This document shows, in pieces, positions 26,230 through 35,164 of a stretch of DNA of 64,000 nt. The stretch covers positions 1 through 64,000 of the forward strand of contig CAJTAL010000002.1 in NCBI GenBank assembly GCA_910574285.1. Direction: 5' to 3'. Each line of letters begins with the position of its first letter. Position 1 is the stretch's first letter. The DNA is from Lachnospiraceae bacterium (GTDB lineage Bacteria; Bacillota; Clostridia; Lachnospirales; Lachnospiraceae). The notes beneath the pieces are model-generated. The model was not told the DNA's origin. It did no database searches and was given only the letters and a program-made list of their open reading frames with translations. A program made the translations under genes and the position numbers.

Positions 26230-27570
26230 TTACTCGATTATATTCTCGTAGTATCGCAGATTTTTAGTTTTTCCTTTTTTAATCAGTATCCCTTCATTGG
26301 TCAATTCTCTCAAAAGCAAGATTGCTGTAGATTGGGACACACCAAGTGCTGTTTCTACATCGCTGCGGACGATAGAACCTTTGCTGCGGCACAGTTCCAG
26401 GACAGCATTTATTCGTTCTTCTTTTTTTGGCACACTAGTGGAGCCGCCTGTTTGAATATTATTCAGAACCTTTTGCCTTTCAGCGTGGAAGTTGGTGTTA
26501 GGAAGTGTAATCTTAAAAGCATTACCTGTTGTTTCAATCAGAGGTTGTACAGTATAATCACTGTAACATTCATTGATTTTAAGAATTCCTGTACCATACG
26601 CTTCAATCAGACGCAGACGATAGAATATATTCGCTAAATACTGATTGCGCAATGCAGACACCCCCAGCATCACGTCCTCCAATGCAATGCCTTTTACCAG
26701 GCCGCCAACTGTTACGAATTCAATCCGGTCCTCAAAAATGCTGATAAGAGTAGCAGCGCTGAAAGAATAGTCCCGATGGACGATAGCATTCAGCAGAGCC
26801 TCACGGATTGCTTCTGGCGGATAATCCCGCATGTCTAACCGGTCCAATCCGGAGAATTCTGCACGGGTACGGTTATAACGGTTAATATAATCGTAAGCTT
26901 TCTCCAGTTGCTCCAGGAGGGAACCTGACAGTTCCCGGCGATCCTTGAATACAGATTTCCTGCTCCCCTCAAAAACAGCCAGTTTTATCATATGTGTACA
27001 TTGCTCAGACAACAGAAACGCCAGGTTAGTATACGTATCATCCTCGCCAATCAAGTGAAGTGTACGCATCTGGGCTTTAGCAAATGCTACTTTCCGCTTT
27101 TTAAAGAAGTCTGCTGCTTTATTGAAAGTAAGATTCTGGTTGAGAGAACGGGCTGCTTCATAACTGTCGCCGCTGGTCTCCTTAATCATATTCAGAATGG
27201 CGGCATCTGTTGCCGGAACGGTTGATGCCCCTTGGCGAACATAAACACCCTCTGGGCGAATTCCCTTTCCATGCAGATAATACGGTCTTGCTGTTCCGCG
27301 TCGGACAGTTACACACACAATGGATTTTTCGTCCATGACATCATTACGGCATTCCACAAACATAGTAATATCTGGACGTACGGCATCTCTAATTGCATTG
27401 GTTACACGCAGCATAGTATCATCCACATTGTCAATGCCGCAAACTTTTCCATCGTCGTTCACTCCGATATAAAGTGTACCGCCTTCGCGGTTTGCAAAAG
27501 CGACAATTGTGTTTTTAATGTCTTCAACATATTCTCTCTTGAATTCAGTCGTTTTGTTTTCTACAAACAT
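26230..27570 (-). CDS. AlbA_2-domain ATP-binding transcriptional regulator
   Basis: The 446-residue protein begins with the AlbA_2 (Schlafen-like) domain (ENKTTEFKREYVEDIKNTIVAFANREGGTLYIGVNDDGKVCG), followed by a HATPase_c_4 GHKL region (EALLNAIVHRDYSFSAATLISIFEDRIEFVTVGGL; RLIEAYGTGILKI) and a C-terminal winged helix (KGSIVRSDVETALGVSQSTAILLLRELTNEGILIKKG). Such COG2865 proteins are predicted regulators, often next to mobile or defence genes. Upstream is a 34-bp AT palindrome, a plausible self-operator. Confidence 0.85.
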   Translation of the reverse strand: MFVENKTTEFKREYVEDIKNTIVAFANREGGTLYIGVNDDGKVCGIDNVDDTMLRVTNAIRDAVRPDITMFVECRNDVMDEKSIVCVTVRRGTARPYYLHGKGIRPEGVYVRQGASTVPATDAAILNMIKETSGDSYEAARSLNQNLTFNKAADFFKKRKVAFAKAQMRTLHLIGEDDTYTNLAFLLSEQCTHMIKLAVFEGSRKSVFKDRRELSGSLLEQLEKAYDYINRYNRTRAEFSGLDRLDMRDYPPEAIREALLNAIVHRDYSFSAATLISIFEDRIEFVTVGGLVKGIALEDVMLGVSALRNQYLANIFYRLRLIEAYGTGILKINECYSDYTVQPLIETTGNAFKITLPNTNFHAERQKVLNNIQTGGSTSVPKKEERINAVLELCRSKGSIVRSDVETALGVSQSTAILLLRELTNEGILIKKGKTKNLRYYENIIE

Positions 27571-27608
27571 AGAGTATCCTCCAACTAATTCAAATCACTT
27601 TCTAATCT

Positions 27609-27642
27609 AATAATTATTATAATCATTATTATAATAATTATT
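27609..27642. promoter_or_regulatory. AT-only palindrome upstream of the AlbA_2 regulator
   Basis: AATAATTATTATAAT and its exact inverse are separated by CATT. It lies 38 bases before the start codon on the minus strand and overlaps the likely -10 region. Confidence 0.5.
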
Positions 27643-27906
27643 CCTGAATTTTACAAGTAGAATCTGTGTTTTTTGAGAAAGCTTCACTTACAGGAAAAAA
27701 TCATCCTGAATTATATAATTTATCTAAAGTATAGTGCTAATAATTTATAAATTGTGTTAAAGTAAAAGAAAGGGTTCTGAGATGATGTATAACAAATATC
27801 AACGGTGAAGTGACATAAAGACTGGTTTGTATTCGGATATGATGGAAAAATCAGGAACAATTTTAAAATTAAAACAATATAGAGATTAGGCAAGGAGGGC
27901 ATTAGT
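27643..27906. other. Spacer before deoB, nothing certain
   Basis: AT-rich, no supported gene, no clear riboswitch. It must hold the deoB promoter; I cannot pick a single convincing pair of hexamers. Confidence 0.4.
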
Positions 27907-29097
27907 ATGAAAAAGTACAAACGCATATTTACAATTGTAGTGGATTCTCTTGGCGCAGGCGCGCTGCCGGATGCGGCAGATTACGGCGATGCAGGAACGG
28001 ATACCCTGGGGCATATCTCCCAGCGGATGGATGAGTTCTGTATCCCGAACCTTAGAAAACTTGGATTGGCGAATCTCCATCCGTTGAAGCAGGTGGAGGC
28101 AGCAGAAAGGCCGATGGGATATTATACATATCTGAGTGAAGCAAGCACCGGGAAAGACACGATGACCGGACACTGGGAAATGATGGGGCTTTATATTACA
28201 AAACCCTTTCAAACATTTACAGAGACAGGATTCCCCCAGGAACTTATAGACGAACTGTCGGAGAGGACAGGGCGAACCATTATCGGAAATAAGAGTGCCA
28301 GCGGGACGGAGATATTAGAGGAGCTGGCGGAAGAAGAGATTGCGACAGGGCATATGATCGTATATACTTCGGCGGATTCTGTTCTGCAGATCTGCGGCAA
28401 CGAAGAAACTTTCGGGCTGGAAGAGTTGTACCGGTGCTGCGCGATCGCCCGGGAAATCACGATGAAGGACGAGTGGAAGGTGGGGCGTGTCATCGCAAGG
28501 CCCTACGTGGGAAAGAAGAAAGGTGAGTTTAAGCGTACAAGCAATCGCCATGATTACGCTTTAAAGCCCTGCGGAAGAACCGCGCTCAACGTGCTGAAGG
28601 ACGCAGGGCTTGATGTGATATCGGTGGGGAAGATCTTTGATATCTTCGACGGCGAAGGGCTGACCGAATCTAATAAGTCCAAAAGCTCCGTACACGGGAT
28701 GGAGCAGACGATTGAGATTGCCAAAAGGGATTTTGAAGGACTCTGCTATGTAAATCTTGTGGATTTTGACGCTTTGTGGGGGCATCGCCGGGATGTAGAA
28801 GGCTACGCGAAGGAAATCGAAAGATTCGATGTGAAGCTGGGAGAACTGCTGAAGCTTATGAGAGAGGACGACCTTTTGATCATCACGGCGGATCACGGAA
28901 ACGACCCGACACACACAGGTACGGATCACACAAGGGAGAAAGTGCCGTTTCTCGCTTATTCTCCGTCCATGGAAGGCTGGGGGAAACTGGAGGACGCCCC
29001 GACTTTTGCTGTGGTCGGCGCGACAATTGCCGACAATTTCGGGCTTGATATGCCGGAAGGAACGATAGGAAGTTCTGTGCTTGAGAAATTGCGTTAG
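27907..29097 (+). CDS. deoB: Phosphopentomutase
   Basis: ATG at 27907 behind AAGGAGG. The 396-residue length and motifs are those of Deo[26 protein letters not shown] (metal-binding Asp), [13 protein letters not shown] (the phosphothreonine-bearing TGH loop), RPYVG, DYALKP and [18 protein letters not shown] (metal His/Asp). It interconverts (deoxy)ribose 1- and 5-phosphate in nucleoside salvage. No other deo gene is adjacent. Confidence 0.97.
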   Translation: MKKYKRIFTIVVDSLGAGALPDAADYGDAGTDTLGHISQRMDEFCIPNLRKLGLANLHPLKQVEAAERPMGYYTYLSEASTGKDTMTGHWEMMGLYITKPFQTFTETGFPQELIDELSERTGRTIIGNKSASGTEILEELAEEEIATGHMIVYTSADSVLQICGNEETFGLEELYRCCAIAREITMKDEWKVGRVIARPYVGKKKGEFKRTSNRHDYALKPCGRTALNVLKDAGLDVISVGKIFDIFDGEGLTESNKSKSSVHGMEQTIEIAKRDFEGLCYVNLVDFDALWGHRRDVEGYAKEIERFDVKLGELLKLMREDDLLIITADHGNDPTHTGTDHTREKVPFLAYSPSMEGWGKLEDAPTFAVVGATIADNFGLDMPEGTIGSSVLEKLR

Positions 29098-29246
29098 TAC
29101 TTGGTATCTGCCGGCTGCTTTCAGGAAATCCCGGCTCTTTTTTTGAAATATTTTCTTGCAAAAGGGGCAGTAAAGCCGTATTATATAGACAGTGATGTTA
29201 TAAGTAAGAAAAATAATCAGAATGTTTGAAATTGCGGAGGTAAATA

Positions 29247-29429
29247 ATGGCTAAGAATGAAAGATTTGAGAGAATTTATTCACAGGGAACCATGAATGTC
29301 ACGGAAATCTGGGTGGATAAAGTTACCGGTGTGAATTATGTGTTTCATGCGTGCGGACAGGCCGGAGGGATGACGCCTCTGCTGGACAGAGAAGGAAAAC
29401 CGGTTGTTTCTCCGATTATGAATATATAA
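29247..29429 (+). CDS. DUF6440-family small protein
   Basis: The 60-residue protein (ERFERIYSQGTMNVTEIWVDK; GVNYVFHACGQAGGMTPLLDREGKPV) matches the DUF6440 pattern. It has a good site (GCGGAGGTAAATA) and no neighbour overlap. Function unknown. Confidence 0.8.
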   Translation: MAKNERFERIYSQGTMNVTEIWVDKVTGVNYVFHACGQAGGMTPLLDREGKPVVSPIMNI

Positions 29430-29488
29430 ATTACAATTTGCAGGTGAAAAAAAGAAAATAAATAATAATTAAAAAGGAGAATTTCTTG

Positions 29489-30109
29489 ATGGATAGAAAA
29501 GCAATGTATAAACTCAGCTACGGATTATTCGTCCTTACTTCTTCCTTTGAGGAGAAAGACAACGGATGTATCATCAATACTGCCGGCCAGGTAACAAGCG
29601 AGCCGAACCGAATCAGCATTGCGGTCAATAAGGCAAATTACACGGAGGAGCTGGTTCGAAAAAGCGGCCGGTTCAATGTCTCTGTACTGAGTGAGGAGGC
29701 GTCTTTTGATCTGTTTAAGCGCTTTGGATTCCAGACGGGAAGAGATACGGATAAATTTGCCGGATTTTCGGAGTGCAGACGCAGCGCGAACGGTCTTTAT
29801 TATGTGACGGCAGGGACGAACGCTTATCTGAGCGCTTCAGTGGAACAGACGATTGATCTGGGCAGCCATACATTGTTCATTGCTTCGGTGGACGATATGG
29901 AGGTCCTTTCAGATGTTTCTTCGGCGACCTATGCCTATTATCAGTCAAATATCAAGCCGAAGCCCGGTAAACCTGCTGCAGACGGGAAGACCGTATGGAG
30001 ATGCACAGTCTGCGGGTATACCTATGAGGGAGAAGAACTTCCGTCAGACTTTATCTGTCCGCTGTGTAAACATCCGGCTTCAGATTTTGAAAAAGTCGCT
30101 CAAAACTGA
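29489..30109 (+). CDS. Flavin reductase-rubredoxin fusion (flavoredoxin type)
   Basis: I use the ATG at 29489 behind AAAGGAG. Residues 1-150 are an FMN-binding split-barrel flavin reductase domain (YGLFVLTSS; GCIINTAGQVTSEPNRISIAVNK); residues 165-206 are a rubredoxin with WRCTVCGYTYEG and CPLCKHPASDFEKV, four Cys for one Fe. The fusion (high-molecular-weight rubredoxin) passes electrons from NAD(P)H via FMN to rubredoxin partners. Rubrerythrin is coded next, so the pair likely forms a peroxide-reducing chain. Confidence 0.9.
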   Translation: MDRKAMYKLSYGLFVLTSSFEEKDNGCIINTAGQVTSEPNRISIAVNKANYTEELVRKSGRFNVSVLSEEASFDLFKRFGFQTGRDTDKFAGFSECRRSANGLYYVTAGTNAYLSASVEQTIDLGSHTLFIASVDDMEVLSDVSSATYAYYQSNIKPKPGKPAADGKTVWRCTVCGYTYEGEELPSDFICPLCKHPASDFEKVAQN

Positions 30110-30149
30110 TAAATAAGTAATAATATGAGAAAAACAGGGGGATTGAATC

Positions 30150-30689
30150 ATGAGTAATAAGTACACGGGAACACAGACTGAAAAGAATCTGGAGGCTGCT
30201 TTTGCAGGCGAATCACAGGCAAGGAATAAGTACACATACTTTGCTTCTGCCGCAAAAAAACAAGGCTTTGAGCAGATAGCAGCGCTTTTTTTGAAGACGG
30301 CGGACAACGAGAAGGAACATGCTAAGATGTGGTTTAAGGAGCTGAACGGTATCGGCGATACGGCGCAGAATTTAAGCGCTGCCGCGGACGGTGAAAATTA
30401 TGAATGGACGGATATGTACGAGGGATTCGCAAAGACGGCCGAAGAAGAAGGTTTCCCGGAGCTTGCTGAAAAATTCCGGATGGTCGGCGCTATTGAGAAA
30501 CATCATGAGGAACGCTACCGCGCTCTTCTGAAAAATGTGGAGACTGCCGCTGTATTTGAAAAGAGCGAAGTAAAGGTGTGGGAATGCCGCAACTGCGGTC
30601 ATATCACGGTGGGAACAAAGGTGCCTGAAGTATGCCCTGTATGTGCACATCCGCAGAGTTACTTTGAAGTACATGCGGAGAACTATTAA
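30150..30689 (+). CDS. rbr: Rubrerythrin
   Basis: The 179-residue protein has a ferritin-like di-iron domain ([51 protein letters not shown]) with the paired ExxH motifs, and a C-terminal rubredoxin ([24 protein letters not shown]). It reduces hydrogen peroxide in anaerobes. It starts 40 bases after the flavin reductase-rubredoxin gene and is followed by a terminator. Confidence 0.95.
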   Translation: MSNKYTGTQTEKNLEAAFAGESQARNKYTYFASAAKKQGFEQIAALFLKTADNEKEHAKMWFKELNGIGDTAQNLSAAADGENYEWTDMYEGFAKTAEEEGFPELAEKFRMVGAIEKHHEERYRALLKNVETAAVFEKSEVKVWECRNCGHITVGTKVPEVCPVCAHPQSYFEVHAENY

Positions 30690-30725
30690 TTCCGGACTAT
30701 TAACGGGCATGCCTGTCTGATAAAA

Positions 30726-30768
30726 GATCCCGAAAGATGAGCATAACGCTTACTTTCGGGTTCTTTTT
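30726..30768 (+). terminator. Intrinsic terminator after rubrerythrin
   Basis: GATCCCGAAAG pairs with CTTTCGGGTTC, then TTTTTT. Confidence 0.85.
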
Positions 30769-30825
30769 TATGCGCAGCCCCGTGCAGAAGAAGTATGCCG
30801 CTAAGGCGGCGCACGAGGCGCGCGG

Positions 30826-30852
30826 CGAGTAGGGAAATGTCTTCCCTACTCG
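30826..30852. repeat. Hairpin in the spacer before the DUF255 gene
   Basis: CGAGTAGGGAA and TTCCCTACTCG form an 11-bp perfect stem with a five-base loop inside a 338-base gap that has no supported gene. A smaller TCTGCTA/TAGCAGA hairpin lies further on. Their role is unknown. Confidence 0.45.
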
Positions 30853-31028
30853 ATCGATATAGGAGACTTTAGAAACTGACGCGGGAGTGAATTGGAATAG
30901 AGCTGCGGGGAAATAATAAGAAAAATTCCCAACCTTCTCATCTATCCGCAAAATCCGTGCTATCGTACATTTGCGTCTGCTAACGTAGCAGAAGATCAAG
31001 AAGAGAGGCAGCAGAGAAAGGAGAAGTT

Positions 31029-32825
31029 ATGTCAAATAGATTAAAAGATGAAAAATCCCCATATCTGATTCAGCACAAGGATAATCCGGTAGACTGGTAT
31101 CCCTGGTGCGAAGAGGCATTCAGAAAGGCAGAGGAGCAGAATAAGCCGATATTTCTCAGCATCGGCTATTCTACCTGCCACTGGTGCCATGAGATGGCGC
31201 ATGAATCCTTCGAAGATGAGGAAGTTGCTGAGATCTTGAATCAGGGCTATGTGAGTATCAAGGTTGACCGGGAGGAGCGGCCGGATATTGACTCGGTATA
31301 CATGTCGGTCTGCCAGGTGCTTACCGGTCAGGGGGGCTGGCCGCTTACGATTATCATGACGCCGGAGCAAAAGCCCTTTTTCGCAGGGACATATTTTCCC
31401 AGGGAGCAGTATTACGGGCGTCCGGGACTTAAGGATATCCTGCGGAAAGTACTTGAATTGTGGCGGGACAGACGAGAGGATCTGATTCGGGACGGAGAAG
31501 AGATTACGGCGGCGATTAACCGGGCAAGTACGGCGCAGAAAGATCGTCCGGGCAATCTGTTATCTGAGAAAGAGCTTCTGCGGAAAGCATACCATACCTT
31601 CAAAGAGCAGTTCGATCCGGTATGGGGAGGTTTCGGCGGTGCGCCCAAATTCCCGGCGCCGCATAATCTTCTCTTTCTGATGAGGTACGCCGGGGAAGAA
31701 GGGAAAAATGACGCGCTCCGAATGGCGGAAATAACATTGGACGCCATGATGAACGGAGGAATCCACGATCATATCGGCGGAGGATTCTCGCGCTATTCGA
31801 CGGATGAGAAGTGGCTTGTTCCGCATTTTGAGAAGATGTTATACGACAATGCCCTGCTGATTCTGGCTTATCTGGAAGCGTACCGCATTACCGGAAAGGA
31901 TAAGTATGAAGATACGGTCCGGCATACGGCGGATTACATTCTGCGGGAACTGACGGATAGTCAGGGAGGATTCTACTGCGGACAGGATGCGGACAGCGAA
32001 GGTGTGGAGGGCAGGTATTATGTATTTACGCCGGAGGAAGTGACGGCCGTATTGGGAGAAGAAGAGGGAAGAGAATTCTGCAGCCGGTATGGGATCACAA
32101 GAGAGGGGAATTTTGAAGGAAAGAGCATTCCGAACCGGATTGGGAGATGCGGGGGAGACGGAGGTCAGGCCGAAACATGGGAATTTAAAGCGAATCAGAT
32201 AAAAAAAATATACGATTATCGCCTGAAGCGGTCAAGTCTTCATAAAGATGATAAGATCCTGCTTTCGTGGAATGCCTGGACGATACTCGCACTTGCACGC
32301 GCCGGCGCGGTCCTCAAGGAAGAGCGTTATCTGGATGCGGCGAGAAGGGTCCGGGAATTTATCGAAGGACACATGACGGATGCAGAAGGAAGGCTCTGTC
32401 TTCGGTATCGGGACGGGGAGGCTGCTTTCCGGGGGCAGTTGGAGGACTATGCAGTGTATGTCCTGGCACTGCTGGAATTGTACCAGGTTGATCTGCAAAA
32501 GGAATATCTGACGGAGGCGGTACGCAGAGCCGGACAGATGCGGCAGTTCTTCGAAGACGCCAGGGAGGGCGGCTATTATATCTATGCCTCGGACGCGGTG
32601 CCGTTGATCGCGCGTCCCAAAGAAATGCACGACGGAGCATTGCCTTCCGGCAATTCCGCGGCGTTGATGGTACTTGGAAAACTGGCTGCTCTGACGGGGG
32701 AAGAGGGCTGGCGGGAGGCTTTTGACAGACAGGCCCGGTATTGCGCAGGGGAGATTCAGGAATATCCCGCGGGTTACAGCTTCACACTTCTCGCCATGAC
32801 AGACTATATTAAATCTAATCTTTAG
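31029..32825 (+). CDS. DUF255 thioredoxin-like protein (YyaL / SSP411 family)
   Basis: The 598-residue protein starts [24 protein letters not shown] and has the redox-type motif [20 protein letters not shown] of the DUF255 thioredoxin fold, then an (alpha/alpha)6-type domain with [25 protein letters not shown] and [13 protein letters not shown], and [14 protein letters not shown]. It is somewhat short for the family (commonly 650-690) but no motif is missing. The physiological role is not established. Confidence 0.9.
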   Translation: MSNRLKDEKSPYLIQHKDNPVDWYPWCEEAFRKAEEQNKPIFLSIGYSTCHWCHEMAHESFEDEEVAEILNQGYVSIKVDREERPDIDSVYMSVCQVLTGQGGWPLTIIMTPEQKPFFAGTYFPREQYYGRPGLKDILRKVLELWRDRREDLIRDGEEITAAINRASTAQKDRPGNLLSEKELLRKAYHTFKEQFDPVWGGFGGAPKFPAPHNLLFLMRYAGEEGKNDALRMAEITLDAMMNGGIHDHIGGGFSRYSTDEKWLVPHFEKMLYDNALLILAYLEAYRITGKDKYEDTVRHTADYILRELTDSQGGFYCGQDADSEGVEGRYYVFTPEEVTAVLGEEEGREFCSRYGITREGNFEGKSIPNRIGRCGGDGGQAETWEFKANQIKKIYDYRLKRSSLHKDDKILLSWNAWTILALARAGAVLKEERYLDAARRVREFIEGHMTDAEGRLCLRYRDGEAAFRGQLEDYAVYVLALLELYQVDLQKEYLTEAVRRAGQMRQFFEDAREGGYYIYASDAVPLIARPKEMHDGALPSGNSAALMVLGKLAALTGEEGWREAFDRQARYCAGEIQEYPAGYSFTLLAMTDYIKSNL

Positions 32826-32849
32826 ACTAAAAAAAGAAATTGCATTTTA

Positions 32850-32889
32850 ATATATAACTCTTTATAATTTATTATAAAGAGTTATATAT
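32850..32889. repeat. 40-bp perfect palindrome between DUF255 gene and LytTR regulator
   Basis: Two 18-base arms (ATATATAACTCTTTATAA and its exact inverse) flank TTTA. As RNA it is a long stem upstream of the LytTR ribosome site AAAGAGGTG; as DNA it is a two-fold operator candidate. Flanking A and T runs allow a bidirectional terminator reading too. Confidence 0.65.
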
Positions 32890-32912
32890 TTAAGAAAGAG
32901 GTGTGCAATAAT

Positions 32913-33641
32913 ATGTATAATATCGCACTTTGTGATGATAAGGGTGCGGAACTTGATAAAGTGGAAACCATGTTAAAGAACTATCAGGAAGAGCATGAAG
33001 AATATGAATTCCAGGTAGAACGCTTTACCAGCGCAGAGGAAATGCTTCGGCGGGTCAGAGGAGACGAGTATATGCCGGACTTGCTGCTGACGGATATCTA
33101 TATGGATAAGAAGTCAGGGATCGAGGCGGCGGAGGAACTCAGGGACATGGGGAGCGACTGCAGGATCATATTCCTTTCAGTTTCCAGAGAACACGCGATG
33201 GAAGCTTTCGGTGTGTATGCATCGCATTATCTGGTCAAACCCGTCTCACAGGAGAAGTTTTTCACGGCTATGGATTTGCTGCTGAAAGATATAAAAGAAG
33301 AGAGAAAACGATATCTGATCCTGCAGACCAAGGGCAGAATCAACCGGGTGGCGCTGCGGGATATTCTCTATCTGGAGGCTCAGAAGAGATGTCAGCAGGT
33401 ATATCTTGCGGACGGAGATACGCTGACGCTGCGGATGACGATGACCAGTCTCTTTGAGATTCTCTCGGAATATCAGGAGTTTGTGAAAGTAGGGGCGGCT
33501 TATATTGTCAACCTGGAACATGTGAAGAGTCTGAACGCGCAGGAGATCAAGATAGACAACGGGGACGCCGTGCATCTGCCGCGGGGGGCGTATCAGGTTC
33601 TGCGGGAGCAGTATTTTGATTTTTACTGCAGGGATCAGTGA
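32913..33641 (+). CDS. LytTR-family response regulator (AgrA/VirR type), orphan
   Basis: ATG at 32913 (MYNIALCDDK). The receiver domain (residues 1-120) has the acidic pair CDD, the phospho-acceptor in LLTDIYMD, and the switch Lys in YLVKPV. The LytTR DNA-binding domain follows (QTKGRINRVALRDILYLEAQKR; FVKVGAAYIVNLEHVKSLNAQEIKIDNG). No histidine kinase gene is next to it, unlike agr loci. It lies 250 bases before the pilus locus and could control it; that is inference. Confidence 0.9.
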   Translation: MYNIALCDDKGAELDKVETMLKNYQEEHEEYEFQVERFTSAEEMLRRVRGDEYMPDLLLTDIYMDKKSGIEAAEELRDMGSDCRIIFLSVSREHAMEAFGVYASHYLVKPVSQEKFFTAMDLLLKDIKEERKRYLILQTKGRINRVALRDILYLEAQKRCQQVYLADGDTLTLRMTMTSLFEILSEYQEFVKVGAAYIVNLEHVKSLNAQEIKIDNGDAVHLPRGAYQVLREQYFDFYCRDQ

Positions 33642-33700
33642 GAGAAAATGTCGGGAATGGATACAAAGCATGCAGAAAAAAGTGCAATGTGTAACATGTT

Positions 33701-33730
33701 CTGACATTTTTCCATTTTTTTTGTTATAAT
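33701..33730 (+). promoter_or_regulatory. Promoter of the type IV pilus locus
   Basis: CTGACA and TATAAT are 18 bases apart. The predicted transcript carries a leader of about 155 bases before pilT. Confidence 0.55.
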
Positions 33731-33781
33731 TGGTTCAAATTTATGAATCGAGAGTAACTTTGAGAAAAAAATAAGATGCAT

Positions 33782-33819
33782 AATATCAGGAGGGTAAAGC
33801 ATTTTACCCTCCTGATATT
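33782..33819 (+). promoter_or_regulatory. Leader hairpin upstream of pilT
   Basis: AATATCAGGAGGGTAAA pairs perfectly with its inverse over 17 bp around a GCAT loop. It hides an AGGAGG sequence in the stem. The following CTTCTG is a poor T tract, so this may be an attenuator or processing site, or a terminator for a short leader RNA. Confidence 0.6.
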
Positions 33820-33892
33820 CTTCTGACACGATTTGATGAATCAGTGTAAGACAGAGAACGAAGGATAGAAAAGCGCTGACAAATAAGCGGTA

Positions 33893-35017
33893 ATGAATGA
33901 GGAAAGGTGCAGGGAAAGCAAAATGGAAAGAACAGACAGAATAGAAAATACAGAAAGAGAAGGGATTCAGATAGAGGAGATTTTAAACAAAGCGTCACAG
34001 GCAGGGGCAAGCGACGTACATCTTACGACGGGAATCGAACCCCGGATGCGGCAGAACGGCAATCTTACCGCGTTGCCCTTCCGATGCCTTACGGCGGAAG
34101 ATACGATGGCGGTAGCCCATCGTATTATGAATGATGAGCAGTTCCGTCTCTTTGAGGAACGGGGAGAATACGACATGTCTTTCTCACAGCCGCAGGGGGA
34201 GAGATACCGTGTCAACATATTCCGGCAGCAGGGGGCGCCGGCGCTGGCGTTCCGTCTGATATCCTCACAGATACCTTCGCCGGAGGCGCTTGGCGTACCG
34301 GCTTCGATCATCGACCTGTACCAGAGAAAGAGGGGGCTCGTACTGGTAACGGGACCCACCGGAAGCGGAAAGTCAACGACCCTGGCGGCTATTATTGACA
34401 AGGTAAATCAGTGCAGGGACGCGCATGTGATTACACTGGAGGACCCCATCGAGTACCTTCATCATCATAAAAGGTCCATGGTCAACCAGAGGGAGATCGG
34501 CCTGGATACCCAGAGTTATGCCAATGCCTTAAGGGCGGCGCTGAGAGAAGACCCGGACGTCATTCTGGTAGGCGAGATGAGAGACTATGAGACGATCAGC
34601 GTGGCGATTACGGCGGCGGAGACAGGGCATCTGGTACTGTCTACCTTACATACGATCGGGGCTCCGAGTACGATAGACCGTGTGATCGACGTATTTCCGC
34701 CGCATCAGCAGCAGCAGATCCGGGTGCAGCTCTCCAACGTGCTGGAGGCTGTCATCTCCCAGCAGCTAATACCGAGGGCGGACGGTATGGGCAGAGTCGC
34801 GGCTTTTGAGGTGCTCCACGCGAATGCGGCGATACGGAATCTGATCCGGGAAGGGAAGACACATCAGATCCCGAATATCATGCAGACCAACCGGAGACTT
34901 GGAATGATATCTATGGACGAAGCGATTCTGCAGCTACTCAGAGAGGGCAGGATCACACGGCAGATGGCGATTGCATTCGCCCAGAATCCGGATGCGATGG
35001 CGAACGGAAATATGTAG
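33893..35017 (+). CDS. pilT: Type IV pilus retraction ATPase PilT
   Basis: The 374-residue protein has the PilT N-terminal PAS-like domain (ASDVHLTTGIEPRMRQNG), Walker A GPTGSGKST at 154-162, the Asp box ITLEDPIEYLHHH, Walker B ILVGEMRD, the His box TGHLVLSTLHT and the PilT signature AIRNLIREGKTHQI. It hydrolyses ATP to pull pilin back into the membrane. The start could be 33893 or ATG 33923 (MERTDR); neither site is strong. The last codons lie in a 33-bp tandem repeat. Confidence 0.94.
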   Translation: MNEERCRESKMERTDRIENTEREGIQIEEILNKASQAGASDVHLTTGIEPRMRQNGNLTALPFRCLTAEDTMAVAHRIMNDEQFRLFEERGEYDMSFSQPQGERYRVNIFRQQGAPALAFRLISSQIPSPEALGVPASIIDLYQRKRGLVLVTGPTGSGKSTTLAAIIDKVNQCRDAHVITLEDPIEYLHHHKRSMVNQREIGLDTQSYANALRAALREDPDVILVGEMRDYETISVAITAAETGHLVLSTLHTIGAPSTIDRVIDVFPPHQQQQIRVQLSNVLEAVISQQLIPRADGMGRVAAFEVLHANAAIRNLIREGKTHQIPNIMQTNRRLGMISMDEAILQLLREGRITRQMAIAFAQNPDAMANGNM

Positions 35018-35122
35018 ATATCAGATGCGATGGCATACGGAAATATGTAGATATCAGATGCGATGGCATACGGAAATATGTAGATATCAGATGCGATGGC
35101 ATACGGGAATATGTAGATATCA
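34991..35122. repeat. 33-bp tandem repeat, four copies, over the pilT stop
   Basis: Units start at 34991, 35024, 35057 and 35090. The first includes the end of pilT (DAMANGNM and TAG). The period is 11 codons, so every copy repeats the same tail and its TAG in the same frame (ISDAMAYGNM stop). The last three copies are nearly identical. Confidence 0.9.
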
Positions 35123-35164
35123 GGCTGTGAATTGGTAAGTGAATCAGGCTAAGAAGGGGATTTT

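Noticed and set aside
26122-26637. Plus-strand 171-codon frame
   Set aside because: It lies opposite the clear AlbA_2 gene, is rich in Phe/Cys/Ser runs typical of antisense frames and has no ribosome site.
32901-33641. agr-type quorum-sensing locus
   Set aside because: Only the LytTR response regulator is present; there is no AgrB protease, AgrD peptide or histidine kinase beside it.
34991-35122. CRISPR-like array
   Set aside because: The 33-bp units are contiguous without spacers and include the pilT stop codon; they are a simple tandem duplication.
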